A DNA stretch of 64,000 nucleotides from Phytobacter diazotrophicus (GTDB lineage: Bacteria; Pseudomonadota; Gammaproteobacteria; Enterobacterales; Enterobacteriaceae), in NCBI GenBank assembly GCA_004346725.1, contig SMDE01000002.1, positions 248,001-312,000 on the forward strand, in the 5' to 3' direction. A model generated the notes under the pieces. That model did no database searches. It saw only the letters and a list, made by a program, of their open reading frames with translations, and was not told where the DNA came from. Position 1 is the stretch's first letter. Each line of letters opens with the position of its first letter. Positions 24,895 to 33,665 of the stretch are shown piece after piece. The translations under genes were made by a program, and so were the position numbers.

Positions 24895-26762
24895 ATCAGC
24901 GCCCTTTTGCCCATCCGCGGTGGCCAGTAGCCCACCTCGCCGCGCTGCTGGCTGTAGAGCGTGAACTCGGTAAAGCTGTTCATCGCCACCAGCCGGGCAA
25001 AGACACGCTCCAGTACGCTACCGAACAGCCACGGGCTAAAACCGGAAAACGCCTGTTCGTCCACCGTCAGCGAGATACTCACGCCACGGGCAAAGACAAT
25101 CGGCCCCGGCTCCGGTACCCGGCGGTGTACCGGCTGCAACACGCATTTGCGCACGCCGTCAATCTGTCTGGCCACCGGAGCTTCCGCCAGCCGGGTGTAG
25201 AGGCCCAGCAATTGGCGAAGCGCCGCCGCCCCTTGCCCTTCTTCGCCGTCCATCAGGCTCAGGTAATTCATCTGTAGCTGGCTCACCAGTTGCCAGGTAC
25301 TGAACCCTTCCGCCAGCGCCGGACGCGGTGGCGTTGGCCCTTTGCGCAGATGGGGATTTTTAACCGGCAGTGAGTCCGGCAGCACAAATTTGCCCATCTC
25401 CTGCTGGAGCATCAGCGGCAGGTCGCGACTGGTACAGAGCACTTCGGCGGTGATGTAACGCAGATCATCGCGCCAGGGCGCGTGCTGTTCATCCACCAGC
25501 GAGGCAAATACCTCCGAGCCGATATACCCGGTACGCGTACCGTAGCGCTGGGCATGTTCGGACAGGCCGCGCTGTTCGCGGCGCAGTGAAAAGTAGGCGC
25601 CGTAGTTGCCGTTATCCTGGCTCTGGCTGCGCCAGAACGGACGAAACTCTTGATCATCACGTTGCCCGTCAACGCTGGCATGAATACGGGTAACGGCGTA
25701 AATCTCGTAATCCATCGGACGAATGTTATCGACCACCAGATGGTATTCGTGCTGGCTGTCGCTCAGTTTTTGCCGTTCCGCCACTTTGGCGAACAGGTTC
25801 ACCACCGGGGTGCAGTGCAGCGCCAGATGGTTTTTATCCACCACGCGCTCAAGCTGATCATCGGCTTTATCCAGCAGGATGATGATGTCAAAGGTGGTGG
25901 CATCACCGCTCTGCGCCAGCAGTGGACGCAGCCCTTTCAGGCTGAAAAAGAGGAAGCGCGACGGAAAAGCAAAATACTCTTGTAGCAGACGGTAACCGTC
26001 AAAGTTACGCAAGTCGTCCGGCAACAGCGCCTGGTCGGACTCGAACCCTTCCTGACGTAGTGCGTCTTCCGGCAGAACCAGCGGCGCGGTTGAGGTACCG
26101 GGAATCAGCGCCAGCGCCCCGACCTGATGCGCCATCAGCAGCTCCAGCAGTTGCAATGCCTGCATATCCGGGCCGCTTAAAAAGAACTCCACGCGGTCAA
26201 AATCAAGGTGTGAGAGTTTCACCGGACCGTCACAGCGCAGCCGGATCCGCAGTGCGCTGACCGCCCCGCTCTGGCCGAGGCCGATACGCAGCAGCGGCAG
26301 GTCGGCGGGTACGCCGCCCAGTTCGACGGCGCTAATGCTCAGCGGCAGTAACGTCACATCATGTGCGGTGGTGTAACTGCAGGTGACGCCATTTTTCTTG
26401 AGCGTCTGGCTGTCCATCATGGTGCCGCGCGGCACCACAAAGCCTTTACTTAAATCGCCTTTTGCCGGGTCAGGCTGCAGTTCGGCAATCGCCATTGACG
26501 GGGTGGGCGCAAGGTAGTTTGGCGCGATCATCTCCAGCAGACGCTGAGAGAACCGGGGAAATTCGGCGTCCATCTTGAGCTGCACGCGGGAGGTCAGAAA
26601 GGCGAACCCTTCCATCAGACGCTCGACATACGGGTCGGCGACGTCCATGCCCTGCATTCCCAGCCGCCCCGCTACTTTCGGATAGCGGCCCGCAAACTCC
26701 TGACCCATTTCCCGCAGCCAGGCCAGTTCGCGGTTGTAATACTCGAGTAATTTACTCTCCAC
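24891..26762 (-). CDS. tssF: TssF baseplate protein
   Basis: 623 residues beginning at GTG 26762 (VESKLLEYYNRELAWLREMG), which matches the usual TssF N terminus; GGGG lies just upstream and the start is 2 bases past the tssE stop. A start at 26852 would add an unrelated N-terminal stretch overlapping tssE. Contains PYVERLMEGFAFLTSRVQLK, typical of TssF/ImpG. It is the main wedge protein of the T6SS baseplate. Confidence 0.95.
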   Translation of the reverse strand: MESKLLEYYNRELAWLREMGQEFAGRYPKVAGRLGMQGMDVADPYVERLMEGFAFLTSRVQLKMDAEFPRFSQRLLEMIAPNYLAPTPSMAIAELQPDPAKGDLSKGFVVPRGTMMDSQTLKKNGVTCSYTTAHDVTLLPLSISAVELGGVPADLPLLRIGLGQSGAVSALRIRLRCDGPVKLSHLDFDRVEFFLSGPDMQALQLLELLMAHQVGALALIPGTSTAPLVLPEDALRQEGFESDQALLPDDLRNFDGYRLLQEYFAFPSRFLFFSLKGLRPLLAQSGDATTFDIIILLDKADDQLERVVDKNHLALHCTPVVNLFAKVAERQKLSDSQHEYHLVVDNIRPMDYEIYAVTRIHASVDGQRDDQEFRPFWRSQSQDNGNYGAYFSLRREQRGLSEHAQRYGTRTGYIGSEVFASLVDEQHAPWRDDLRYITAEVLCTSRDLPLMLQQEMGKFVLPDSLPVKNPHLRKGPTPPRPALAEGFSTWQLVSQLQMNYLSLMDGEEGQGAAALRQLLGLYTRLAEAPVARQIDGVRKCVLQPVHRRVPEPGPIVFARGVSISLTVDEQAFSGFSPWLFGSVLERVFARLVAMNSFTEFTLYSQQRGEVGYWPPRMGKRALI

Positions 26763-26764
26763 GC

Positions 26765-27331
26765 TTACCCCACATCTTTTAACTCGAAATGGCCATTTTC
26801 CAGGTCGACATCGGTGCGAAACAAAAAGGATAACGGATACGGCACGCACCACAGGCGGCCTTTGATTTCAATCGATAAGACGTTATGCAGATCCAGCGAC
26901 TTTGTATCGGAGATGCAGCGCACCATCAGCCCCTGAGGCAAAATACGCGGTTCGAAATGCAAAATCGCGTCGGTAAGCTTGCGCTGGATATCCTGCCATT
27001 CAATGTCGGACATGCGCTGACCGGCCAGTGGCGCCACGCCAAAATTGGCGACCGAGCGGCGCACGTGACTCAATTTTGAGAGATCGTTTTGCGCCTCGTT
27101 ATTGATGGTGTTGAACAGCCACTGCAGGTCACGCAGTACGTGGCGACGCAGCGCATTGTGCGAGACCAGATTGCTGTTGAGCGGCTCCTGCTTTTTGTCC
27201 GGCGCGTCATCGGTCAGGCGGTCCAGCAATGACGGCTGCATTTTGTCGCGCGCCCCCGGCGACTCTTTGCCGGTTCTGGCGCGCCAGCCGCTACGCAGCA
27301 GATCGCGGTCGTCCTGAGGCTGACTACTCAT
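26765..27331 (-). CDS. tssE: TssE, gp25-like baseplate protein
   Basis: 188 residues with a gp25-like C-terminal domain (HFEPRILPQGLMVRC, and a late LSFLFRTDVDLENGHFEL strand). The ATG overlaps the tagJ stop in the sequence ATGAGTAG, so 27331 is chosen over an upstream Met at 27349. TssE is the wedge lysozyme-like subunit that starts sheath assembly. Confidence 0.92.
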   Translation of the reverse strand: MSSQPQDDRDLLRSGWRARTGKESPGARDKMQPSLLDRLTDDAPDKKQEPLNSNLVSHNALRRHVLRDLQWLFNTINNEAQNDLSKLSHVRRSVANFGVAPLAGQRMSDIEWQDIQRKLTDAILHFEPRILPQGLMVRCISDTKSLDLHNVLSIEIKGRLWCVPYPLSFLFRTDVDLENGHFELKDVG

Positions 27332-28139
27332 GCGCATCGCCTTTGGCAAAACGCAGGCTGGCTAAATCGAGCAGTGGAAATTCCGCCGTATCGTTAAGCC
27401 ACACTTTTTGGCCGCGCCCCATGTAATGGGGCTCCTCGCCCGGCAGCGGCTGCCACTCGGTGGTGCGTGAGAGCAAGAAGCGGTCTTCAACCTGATTGTC
27501 CAGCGGATAGCGCGCCGGGATCTGGCACACCTGCTCGCTACCGTCGTGCAGACGAATGCGGGTGTGTCGCCAGATCAGATCGATGACACTCGCCGGGGCT
27601 TGAAACTCCATCTCTTCAATCGCGCTGAACGGCAGCCAGAAGTAGCGTCCGTTGACGATGGCCTCGCAGACCGGGCCAAAGCGGCAGTCGCCATCCATCA
27701 GCCAGTTGAAGCTGTGGGTGGTGCCATCCTGTAAGGTCAGTTCGCCGGGAATGGCCTCGGCCTGTTCCAGCGCCCCAATGCGATGTGAGCAGGCTTCGGT
27801 AGCGGAAAGATCGAGGGCGGTAACCATTGCCGCCAGCCACGGCCATTGTTTGTCCGGCATCGCAGGACGCGCCCGTCCGGCCATCACTTCTGCGCGCTGA
27901 CGTTCACCATTGATGGTCTGTTCAAGCAGGGTGATGGTCGGCTGCGCCTGTGGCGTCAGCGCCAGCCAGCTTTTGAGCTGTGCCAGGGCGCGTGGCCAGT
28001 TGCCCTCAAGGCAGAGCATTTGCGTAAAGGCCGCACGCAGGTCGGCATCGGTGGGCTGCGTGCGAATGCGGTTTTCCAGTTGCCCCAGACTCTCCCGGAG
28101 GGATTCTCCCGCGAGTTGTTGCTCTAGTGTGTTCATCAC
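27324..28139 (-). CDS. tagJ: TagJ (ImpE) T6SS accessory protein
   Basis: 271 residues. The N-terminal half is TPR-like (LRAAFTQMLCLEGNWPRALAQL) and the C-terminal half is the ImpE domain (NWLMDGDCRFGPVCEAIVNGRYFWLPF). TagJ binds the sheath protein TssB and tunes ClpV action. It is first in the tagJ-tssE-tssF-tssG-clpV-ppkA series. A 144-base gap with a REP-like element separates it from the upstream gene, so a promoter may lie there. Confidence 0.92.
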   Translation of the reverse strand: MMNTLEQQLAGESLRESLGQLENRIRTQPTDADLRAAFTQMLCLEGNWPRALAQLKSWLALTPQAQPTITLLEQTINGERQRAEVMAGRARPAMPDKQWPWLAAMVTALDLSATEACSHRIGALEQAEAIPGELTLQDGTTHSFNWLMDGDCRFGPVCEAIVNGRYFWLPFSAIEEMEFQAPASVIDLIWRHTRIRLHDGSEQVCQIPARYPLDNQVEDRFLLSRTTEWQPLPGEEPHYMGRGQKVWLNDTAEFPLLDLASLRFAKGDAHE

Positions 28140-28201
28140 CGCTCCTCTGTGTAAAACGAATGAAATTGTGGTTTTTTGCGCTCAGCGCATACCCTCGTAC
28201 C

Positions 28202-28237
28202 GTAGCCCCGGTAAGTATCGCGCCACTGGTGGCCTAC
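28202..28237. repeat. REP-like palindromic element
   Basis: Starts GTAGCCCCGGTAAG, the same 14 bases that open the element at 34554, and ends GGCCTAC, which can pair imperfectly with the start. It lies in the only sizeable gap between the regulatory and baseplate parts of the T6SS locus. It looks like a degenerate enterobacterial REP/BIME unit. Confidence 0.5.
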
Positions 28238-28283
28238 GCGGTAAGGTGCTCGCTCGGTCCCCTCTTGAGGATTAGGGGGAAAA

Positions 28284-29279
28284 CTAGTGCACAGCCTTAT
28301 ACGTACCGACCGCCGGGTCTCGCAGTTGTGGACGCAGAGAGTCAATCAGCAAAATGTTGAGGGTCGTACCGGGAGCGAACCACGGGGTCCAGACCTTACG
28401 CACCTCGTCAAGCCGTGCCTGCAGCCGGGCCTGATCGTTGACCAGCTCGCGAGAAACTTCGACGGCGACGGTGCCGTTCGCCTGCCAGCCGCTCAGAGAA
28501 GGCACATAAGGCAGGATCATCCAGCTCTGCCCGAGACTACCCTCGCTGGCCACCATTCGCTCGTTGTTCACTGTGGTTATCAACAGACGGTCGGCGTCCG
28601 CACTCTCGCTCAACCCGCTTACCGGGAAACCGTGGACAAAGGTCATGGTGGTTTTACGCTCAATGCCGTTGGTGATTTGGCTAACATCACTGCGACCATT
28701 GAGCCAGCCGCCCTTCTCACATTTACCGTCGTCTTTGGCCGGGATAAACAGCGCCGGGCTGCTGCTATCACCCTGCCAGAATGTCCGCAGATGGCAGCCA
28801 TCCTGGAGAGTAAACTCCTGCCACGGCGTGCGGTTCGCCGCCGGGGAGTTATCTTCCGGGCGTCCTTCCGGCAGTTGTAAGCCACTGGCGGTATTGGTCG
28901 CAGGCGGCGTACTTGTCGCCGCAGCCGCCGGAGTGACAACCGGCGCCCAGTCTTTCGCTTTGCTTGCGGTCCCCTGGGCCAGCGTGTTGTTTTGCGCATC
29001 GGTCAATTTCCAGCGCACCAGCGCCAGCGTGCCGCACTGGTTTTCGAGCAGCGCGCCCAGACGCGGCATAAAACTGTCGAGCACGGTGACTTTTTTATCG
29101 CCATTCGCCACGATACGCAGCGGTAATTCCCGCGCACACCAGCTTTTCGGCGAGTTATCCGCGATGTCGTCGATCCAGATATCCAGTTTTTGTGTAGGAG
29201 ACTGCACGATACGGTAGTTTTCAGCCTGAGCGCCAAAACAGACCGCGAACAGCGCCAGCCCCGGAAGCCAAAGTTTCAT
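28284..29279 (-). CDS. Periplasmic T6SS-associated protein of unknown function
   Basis: 331 residues with a clear signal peptide (MKLWLPGLALFAVCFGAQA, cleaved near residue 19), two or more Cys pairs in the mature part (SWCARELPL, NQCGTLALVRW, DGCHLRTFW, GKCEKGGW), an Ala/Thr/Pro linker, and a C-terminal domain with GQSWMILPYVP and a long amphipathic helix. It lies 21 bases downstream of pppA. A periplasmic partner of the PpkA sensor or an envelope factor is possible, but I do not recognise a named family. Confidence 0.8.
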   Translation of the reverse strand: MKLWLPGLALFAVCFGAQAENYRIVQSPTQKLDIWIDDIADNSPKSWCARELPLRIVANGDKKVTVLDSFMPRLGALLENQCGTLALVRWKLTDAQNNTLAQGTASKAKDWAPVVTPAAAATSTPPATNTASGLQLPEGRPEDNSPAANRTPWQEFTLQDGCHLRTFWQGDSSSPALFIPAKDDGKCEKGGWLNGRSDVSQITNGIERKTTMTFVHGFPVSGLSESADADRLLITTVNNERMVASEGSLGQSWMILPYVPSLSGWQANGTVAVEVSRELVNDQARLQARLDEVRKVWTPWFAPGTTLNILLIDSLRPQLRDPAVGTYKAVH

Positions 29280-29300
29280 AAAATTCCTTGTAAGCCTGTA

Positions 29301-30095
29301 TCAATCACGAAGAGGGAAAAACTGCGACGCTTGCGCCAGCGAGTGCAGAAGCGTGGTGTCCTGTGGAGCACCGACCCATACCGCTACGGCGCTGTAATTG
29401 TCCTGCTGATCATGACTTTCCACGTTGGTGCGCAGCAGTATCTGATTCATTAATGTCAGCCATTCATGGGGGGTATTGACCATATGCAGGGACTGTTTCA
29501 TCTGCTCTTCGCTCACCCCGTGCCAGAAACCGTCGGTGCAGAGCAAAAACACATCGCCATCTTCAATCGGTACCACATCGCTGTAGCTGGCTTCGCGCTC
29601 ATCGTCACCCAGCCCTAACGCGAAATAGAGCAAGTTGCTGTTGATACCCTCGGTCTGGTGTCCGGCGTCTTTCATCTGCTGTACCAGGCTGTGATCGGTG
29701 GTGACGTGGTACAGCCACCCGCGGCGAAACAGGTAAAGTCGGCTGTCTCCCGCATGTACCCAGTAGGCAAGATGGTAATCACGGTCAATAAACAGACTCA
29801 CCATGGTGGTGCCCATACGCTGAAACTGCTCAGCCGCTTTTTGTTCGGTGCGAATGGCGTTGTTGGCTTCGTTGATATACTCGCGAATGTATTGCGCATT
29901 CAGATGCTGGTCGCCATCGAAGCGGGTGATGATGGCATTGCGGGCGAGCTCGGCCGCCACATCGCCGCCGGGAAGCCCGGCAATACCGTCGCATACCACG
30001 AAACATGCGGCGCGCTCGCCAATGCTTTCACCGGTTTGATCCTGGTTACTCGCACGCGCGCCCTGTCGGGACATTGAGGCGGTGCTGATATTCAT
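29301..30095 (-). CDS. pppA: PppA, PP2C-type phosphatase
   Basis: 264 residues with PP2C motifs: NQDQTGE near the start, VVCDGIAGLPGGD, MGTTMVSL, WVHAGDSRLYL, LLCTDGFWHGV and a late DNYSAVAVWV. The metal-binding Asp residues are all visible. It removes phosphate from the FHA protein to stop T6SS assembly, opposing PpkA. The start overlaps the fha stop as ATGA. Confidence 0.94.
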   Translation of the reverse strand: MNISTASMSRQGARASNQDQTGESIGERAACFVVCDGIAGLPGGDVAAELARNAIITRFDGDQHLNAQYIREYINEANNAIRTEQKAAEQFQRMGTTMVSLFIDRDYHLAYWVHAGDSRLYLFRRGWLYHVTTDHSLVQQMKDAGHQTEGINSNLLYFALGLGDDEREASYSDVVPIEDGDVFLLCTDGFWHGVSEEQMKQSLHMVNTPHEWLTLMNQILLRTNVESHDQQDNYSAVAVWVGAPQDTTLLHSLAQASQFFPLRD

Positions 30096-31894
30096 TGTTG
30101 TTCTTCCGATGCGCTTTGTGAATCTTTGTACTGGTTTACTTCCATGTCGTAGGCGTGCAGGAACGCCTCGCCAAACAGCGTGTGGAAGTCGTCATCGATT
30201 TCACCAGCCGTTTCAGCGTAAGAACGCACAAAGTAGTCCCACAGCGCCGCTTTGCGATTGGAGAGCATGCCAAGACGCGCAGTGGCGCCGTCGCGTTTGG
30301 CGTCCTCTTCCAGCAGTTCCGGGTTAAAGGATTGCAGCATGGCGGCGATAATGGCGCGAATACCGGAGATCATACCTAACTGGTGGGCCTGTAAGTCGAT
30401 CAACGCATCGCGCACCGACTTTTTCGGCGGCATAAAGCCGGGCATACGGGTACCGAACATCTGCATCAACACGGTTTTGCCGGAAGGCAGCAATTTAAAC
30501 GGGTTGTTGGCGTCATCAAGCACCATCGTCATGTCCGCTTTTACCCCACGTTTAAGGATTGAGCGTGATGACAACAGCGCCACTGTCCCTTGCGAAAACA
30601 TGCTCAACATCTGTCCGAGCTGACGCATGTTTTCCCGATCAAACTGCGGCGTGGGCTGCATATCACTGAGCCCCATCCCTTCCAGCAGCGCATCCAGCAG
30701 TTCGCCTTTAAGGACATCACCGCTGCTCTCACCGCTGCTGGTCGTTGCAGATTGCGCGCTTTCGCTCTGTACCGGGTCGATACGCAAGCGGCCTTTTGGC
30801 GTCTGGGCGGCGGCACGCTGTACGGTTTGCGGCGTGGGTAACGTGATGGGGACATATTCCGGCATCTCGCTGTTGGCTTCCGGCGCCACGGGTTCCGGCG
30901 CAACAAACAGCGGCTGCACATCCTCTGGCTCGGTGTGCGGCACGATATCGTCATGCGGCACGATATCGTCATGCGGCACGACCGGTTCAGGCTGCGGCGG
31001 GACAGGTGCCTGCCAGGCCGGTTCCGCTTTCTTCGGCTCAGACGGGGCAACATCATCTACATGGCTTAGCGGCACGGCGCCACTGAGTAGCCCCAGCGGG
31101 TCGTCATCACGTGCCTGCTGCGTGCTCGCCCCGGCACCGCCAAAGAGAGCTAACGGATCCAGTTCATCCGGCGCGGGTGCGTCATGTTTAGCCGTGGGTT
31201 CTACGGGCGGCACCAGCGTTGACGGCGTGACATCGGCGAAAATGCTGTCGTTTTTGAACAGCGGTTCGTCGTTAAACAGCTTGTCCGTGTCGATGGTACG
31301 CGGCGTGGCAGCGGATTCGTTTTTACTCAATAAGGCCAGCGGGTCTTCCGGGTTGCGTTCCGGCTCTTTCGGCGCGGCAAACGGATTGAGCGCCTGGGGC
31401 TCTGGTTTCGCACGGTTACTGGAGATGCTGTCGGAGATGGAAAACTCCTGCATCAGACTGTCCCAGATCTCCGTTGGCACGGCGGTGGTGGCGTTCTCTT
31501 TTTTCTCCACCGGGGCCGGATCGGGCGTAAGTCCTGCCTGCACATTCGCCGCCATACGGCTGACTGGCTGGGTGTCCAGGATCAAATCGGTTACTTCAAT
31601 GCGGTATTCGTCAATGTCCAGGATATCGCCATCCTGCAGTTCAACCTGGCGGCCCCGCTCCAGCGGAATGTCGTTGAGTACGACTCGGGTCACATTGCCA
31701 CGGTTAGTAATGCGGCATTCACCATTCCCGGCGATATGTACGATCGCCTGCAGGCGCGAAATGGCGCGCTCATTGTCCGGCAGCACCAGGTTATTGTCCG
31801 TTCCGCGTCCAATGGTGCCTCCCGGCGGATAAAAATCGCAGCGGCTTTGCGGAGGTTGATGGCCGGGTTTATTGGTAACTATTGTGAATCGCAT
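30092..31894 (-). CDS. tagH: FHA-domain protein TagH/Fha
   Basis: 600 residues. The N-terminal FHA domain (about 1-100) has GTIGRGTDNNLVLPD and ISRLQAIVHI, which bind phosphothreonine. A long acidic, Pro-rich linker includes a PHDDIV tandem repeat, and the C-terminal domain (about 430-590, starting with DALLEGMGLSD) is the TagH/ImpI C-terminal region (KSVRDALIDLQAHQLGM). It is phosphorylated by PpkA and dephosphorylated by PppA, and its state controls T6SS assembly. It is first in a fha-pppA-28284 operon. Confidence 0.93.
   Translation of the reverse strand: MRFTIVTNKPGHQPPQSRCDFYPPGGTIGRGTDNNLVLPDNERAISRLQAIVHIAGNGECRITNRGNVTRVVLNDIPLERGRQVELQDGDILDIDEYRIEVTDLILDTQPVSRMAANVQAGLTPDPAPVEKKENATTAVPTEIWDSLMQEFSISDSISSNRAKPEPQALNPFAAPKEPERNPEDPLALLSKNESAATPRTIDTDKLFNDEPLFKNDSIFADVTPSTLVPPVEPTAKHDAPAPDELDPLALFGGAGASTQQARDDDPLGLLSGAVPLSHVDDVAPSEPKKAEPAWQAPVPPQPEPVVPHDDIVPHDDIVPHTEPEDVQPLFVAPEPVAPEANSEMPEYVPITLPTPQTVQRAAAQTPKGRLRIDPVQSESAQSATTSSGESSGDVLKGELLDALLEGMGLSDMQPTPQFDRENMRQLGQMLSMFSQGTVALLSSRSILKRGVKADMTMVLDDANNPFKLLPSGKTVLMQMFGTRMPGFMPPKKSVRDALIDLQAHQLGMISGIRAIIAAMLQSFNPELLEEDAKRDGATARLGMLSNRKAALWDYFVRSYAETAGEIDDDFHTLFGEAFLHAYDMEVNQYKDSQSASEEQQ
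30936..30982. repeat. 18-base tandem repeat inside fha
   Basis: The unit TGCGGCACGATATCGTCA occurs twice in a row (30936-30953, 30954-30971) with a partial third copy. It encodes PHDDIV-PHDDIV-PH in the linker and keeps the frame, so copy number can vary without breaking the protein. Confidence 0.8.
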
Positions 31895-31989
31895 AGCGTA
31901 TTCCTGCTGGAGTTATTAGCGTTCCGAAAAGGGTCAGTTCTGATAACGCTGGTGCTGGAAAATAAAAATGCCAGTGAAGCCTCAGTGGC

Positions 31990-32670
31990 TTAATTAATGG
32001 GTTGTAAATCATTAAGTTTAATATATCCCCGCGCCTCGCCCAGCAGACCGGGTTTATTTTCATCACGTACCGCAACCTGAATCCAGTTAGCGTTGATTGT
32101 TTTTATTTTTACCAGTGGCGTTCCGGAAGTGACAGGCTGTAAATCTTTCGCCCCGTCATCGGGTTGTTGCTTGAAGTGTTTATTCTCCACCCCTGATTTT
32201 AGGGTATAGGTCATCATCCAGGGGAAGGCTTCACAACCCGCGTTTTTTTCAAGTTTATCGGTATCAACAGCGTTTTTATCCGCAGGTGTGAAATGCTTCA
32301 ACTCGCCAGTAAAGTAACGATGATCGCACTCTGTCGATCCGGTAAGTTTATCGACCGTAATAGCACCAGCACGCTCAATGTGCCCCTCTTTCCAGGTCAA
32401 AAACTCAGATGGAAGATGGGTAAAGTAACGCTTGAGTTGCTCAGGTTCAGCGTCTTTTTTGTCAACATTAAGGTTGATGACCTTCTCGACATTGTCGCCA
32501 TCTTTAGTGACGAAATAACGGTATTTCAGTTCTGGCGTATTTCGCTGACCATCGTCGCTCCATACGGGCAGCCAGTAGACCTGAAGAATACCCTGGTGCA
32601 GGGTCTGTTCTGCGGCTGTGGAGAGTGAAGCAAAAAACAACGTGCTGAGAACAATAAATGTCTTGAGCAT
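31990..32670 (-). CDS. Secreted SH3-like protein, probable immunity of the DUF5675 protein
   Basis: 226 residues with a signal peptide (MLKTFIVLSTLFFASLSTA, cleaved before AEQ) and a C-terminal SH3-like region (about 180-226, ending GYIKLNDLQPIN). The middle contains Cys residues in TECDHRYF and NAGCEAFPW. It starts 13 bases after the DUF5675 gene, so both are made together, and it goes to the periplasm where a cell-wall effector would act. The family is not recognised. The immunity role is inferred from location and export signal. Confidence 0.65.
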   Translation of the reverse strand: MLKTFIVLSTLFFASLSTAAEQTLHQGILQVYWLPVWSDDGQRNTPELKYRYFVTKDGDNVEKVINLNVDKKDAEPEQLKRYFTHLPSEFLTWKEGHIERAGAITVDKLTGSTECDHRYFTGELKHFTPADKNAVDTDKLEKNAGCEAFPWMMTYTLKSGVENKHFKQQPDDGAKDLQPVTSGTPLVKIKTINANWIQVAVRDENKPGLLGEARGYIKLNDLQPIN

Positions 32671-32683
32671 GACCCGTCCCTTT

Positions 32684-33130
32684 CTAATTACTGCAATTTA
32701 CATAACATGATGTAATCGTTACTGTAAAATTCTCAATACCTTCTTGCGTCAGGAAATTTTTCAGCTCATTCAATTTCGTTACGCTGTTGCCGACAAAGTT
32801 ATCACCTTTTGTTGCGCCAATAAGCAGGCAGCCATCTGTGTTGTCAGGGTAATTCCCATTATGAATTAAGATATAACGTGAGACTGGAACGGATGAGTTA
32901 TAAAGCAAAGGAACAGGATTATGTGATTGTACAGTGGGAATATTACTATTATGCCACTGCAATCTATAAGATCCTTCCGGAATCCTTTTTCTTAGCCCGG
33001 ATTCCGTCGTATCAGGTCCGGGGCGTTCAAGAATATAACCACTTATCGTACTGCCGGAAATATCATAGGTACTGATCGTTGAACTGTCAGTTTGCCAGAG
33101 ACGCTTTATGGAGATGAGATAATTTGCCAT
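32684..33130 (-). CDS. DUF5675-like protein, candidate Hcp-borne cell-wall effector
   Basis: 148 residues, no signal peptide. It has the DUF5675 pattern RIPEGSYRLQWH … VSRYILIHNGNYPDNTDGCLLIG, in which a His and a Cys in HNG and DGC resemble the catalytic His/Cys of L,D-transpeptidases (Tlde1-type T6SS effectors act this way). It begins directly downstream of hcp, after a hairpin, with AAGGGGAG as ribosome site. The next gene encodes a secreted protein. The order hcp-effector-immunity is common in T6SS loci. The enzymatic activity is an inference. Confidence 0.65.
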   Translation of the reverse strand: MANYLISIKRLWQTDSSTISTYDISGSTISGYILERPGPDTTESGLRKRIPEGSYRLQWHNSNIPTVQSHNPVPLLYNSSVPVSRYILIHNGNYPDNTDGCLLIGATKGDNFVGNSVTKLNELKNFLTQEGIENFTVTITSCYVNCSN

Positions 33131-33150
33131 ACACTCCCCTTAACGCTTTC

Positions 33151-33172
33151 AGCGATCCCTTTCGGGATCGCT
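33151..33172 (-). promoter_or_regulatory. Hairpin between hcp and the DUF5675 gene
   Basis: AGCGATCCC (33151-33159) and GGGATCGCT (33164-33172) form a perfect 9-base stem. On the minus-strand RNA the loop is GAAA, a GNRA tetraloop. No T run follows, so it is more likely an mRNA-stabilising or processing structure that lets hcp be made in excess of the genes behind it than a full terminator. Confidence 0.6.
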
Positions 33173-33182
33173 GCAAAAGACC

Positions 33183-33665
33183 TTACGCTTCTTTGTTTTC
33201 TTTGATATTCCAGCCGGCACTGGTTTCAGCGCCTTTACCGCCAGAAGAAGACTGCTCCCAGTACTGCTGTTTCACTTTCGCAGCCTGGAATGCGTAAGTT
33301 ACGCCAACGGTGTCGCCATTATCCGCACCGGTGTACTGTACGGAAGTTACTAACACTTCTTCCAGCGTAATGCGCGCATATTCAACCTGCTGACCGCCCG
33401 CTTTGCAGACAGAAAGCTCTACTTTGGTTAAGTGCTTGCCGCTGGCGCAGTGTTTCAGGATTGCCGTTGTGGATTTGTCAATTAATGCGTTTACATGCAG
33501 GTCATTGAAATTAACTTTACCGGCACCACCGCCGCCGCCGACGCTCATATTCCCTGGCTGTGAAGCGCCCCAGGAAAAAGAAGTAATATCAGTCCAGCCG
33601 GTGTGGTTAGAATCTTTCGACTCACCCGTAACGCCATCGACCTTCAGAAACATATCAATAGCCAT
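33183..33665 (-). CDS. hcp: Hcp (TssD), inner-tube protein
   Basis: 160 residues with Hcp features: MAIDMFLKVDGVTGESKD, TDITSFSWGASQPGN, ILKHCASGKHLTKVELSVCKAGG and ITLEEVLVTSVQY. It forms the hexameric rings of the T6SS tube and can carry small effectors in its lumen. It is the first gene in a short hcp-DUF5675-immunity unit and is preceded by a 400-base non-coding region that probably holds its own promoter. Confidence 0.97.
   Translation of the reverse strand: MAIDMFLKVDGVTGESKDSNHTGWTDITSFSWGASQPGNMSVGGGGGAGKVNFNDLHVNALIDKSTTAILKHCASGKHLTKVELSVCKAGGQQVEYARITLEEVLVTSVQYTGADNGDTVGVTYAFQAAKVKQQYWEQSSSGGKGAETSAGWNIKENKEA

Noticed and set aside
30627-31832. 401-codon open frame on the plus strand
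   Set aside because: Antisense to the fha linker; low-complexity Ser/Gly translation of the Pro/Ala-rich linker.
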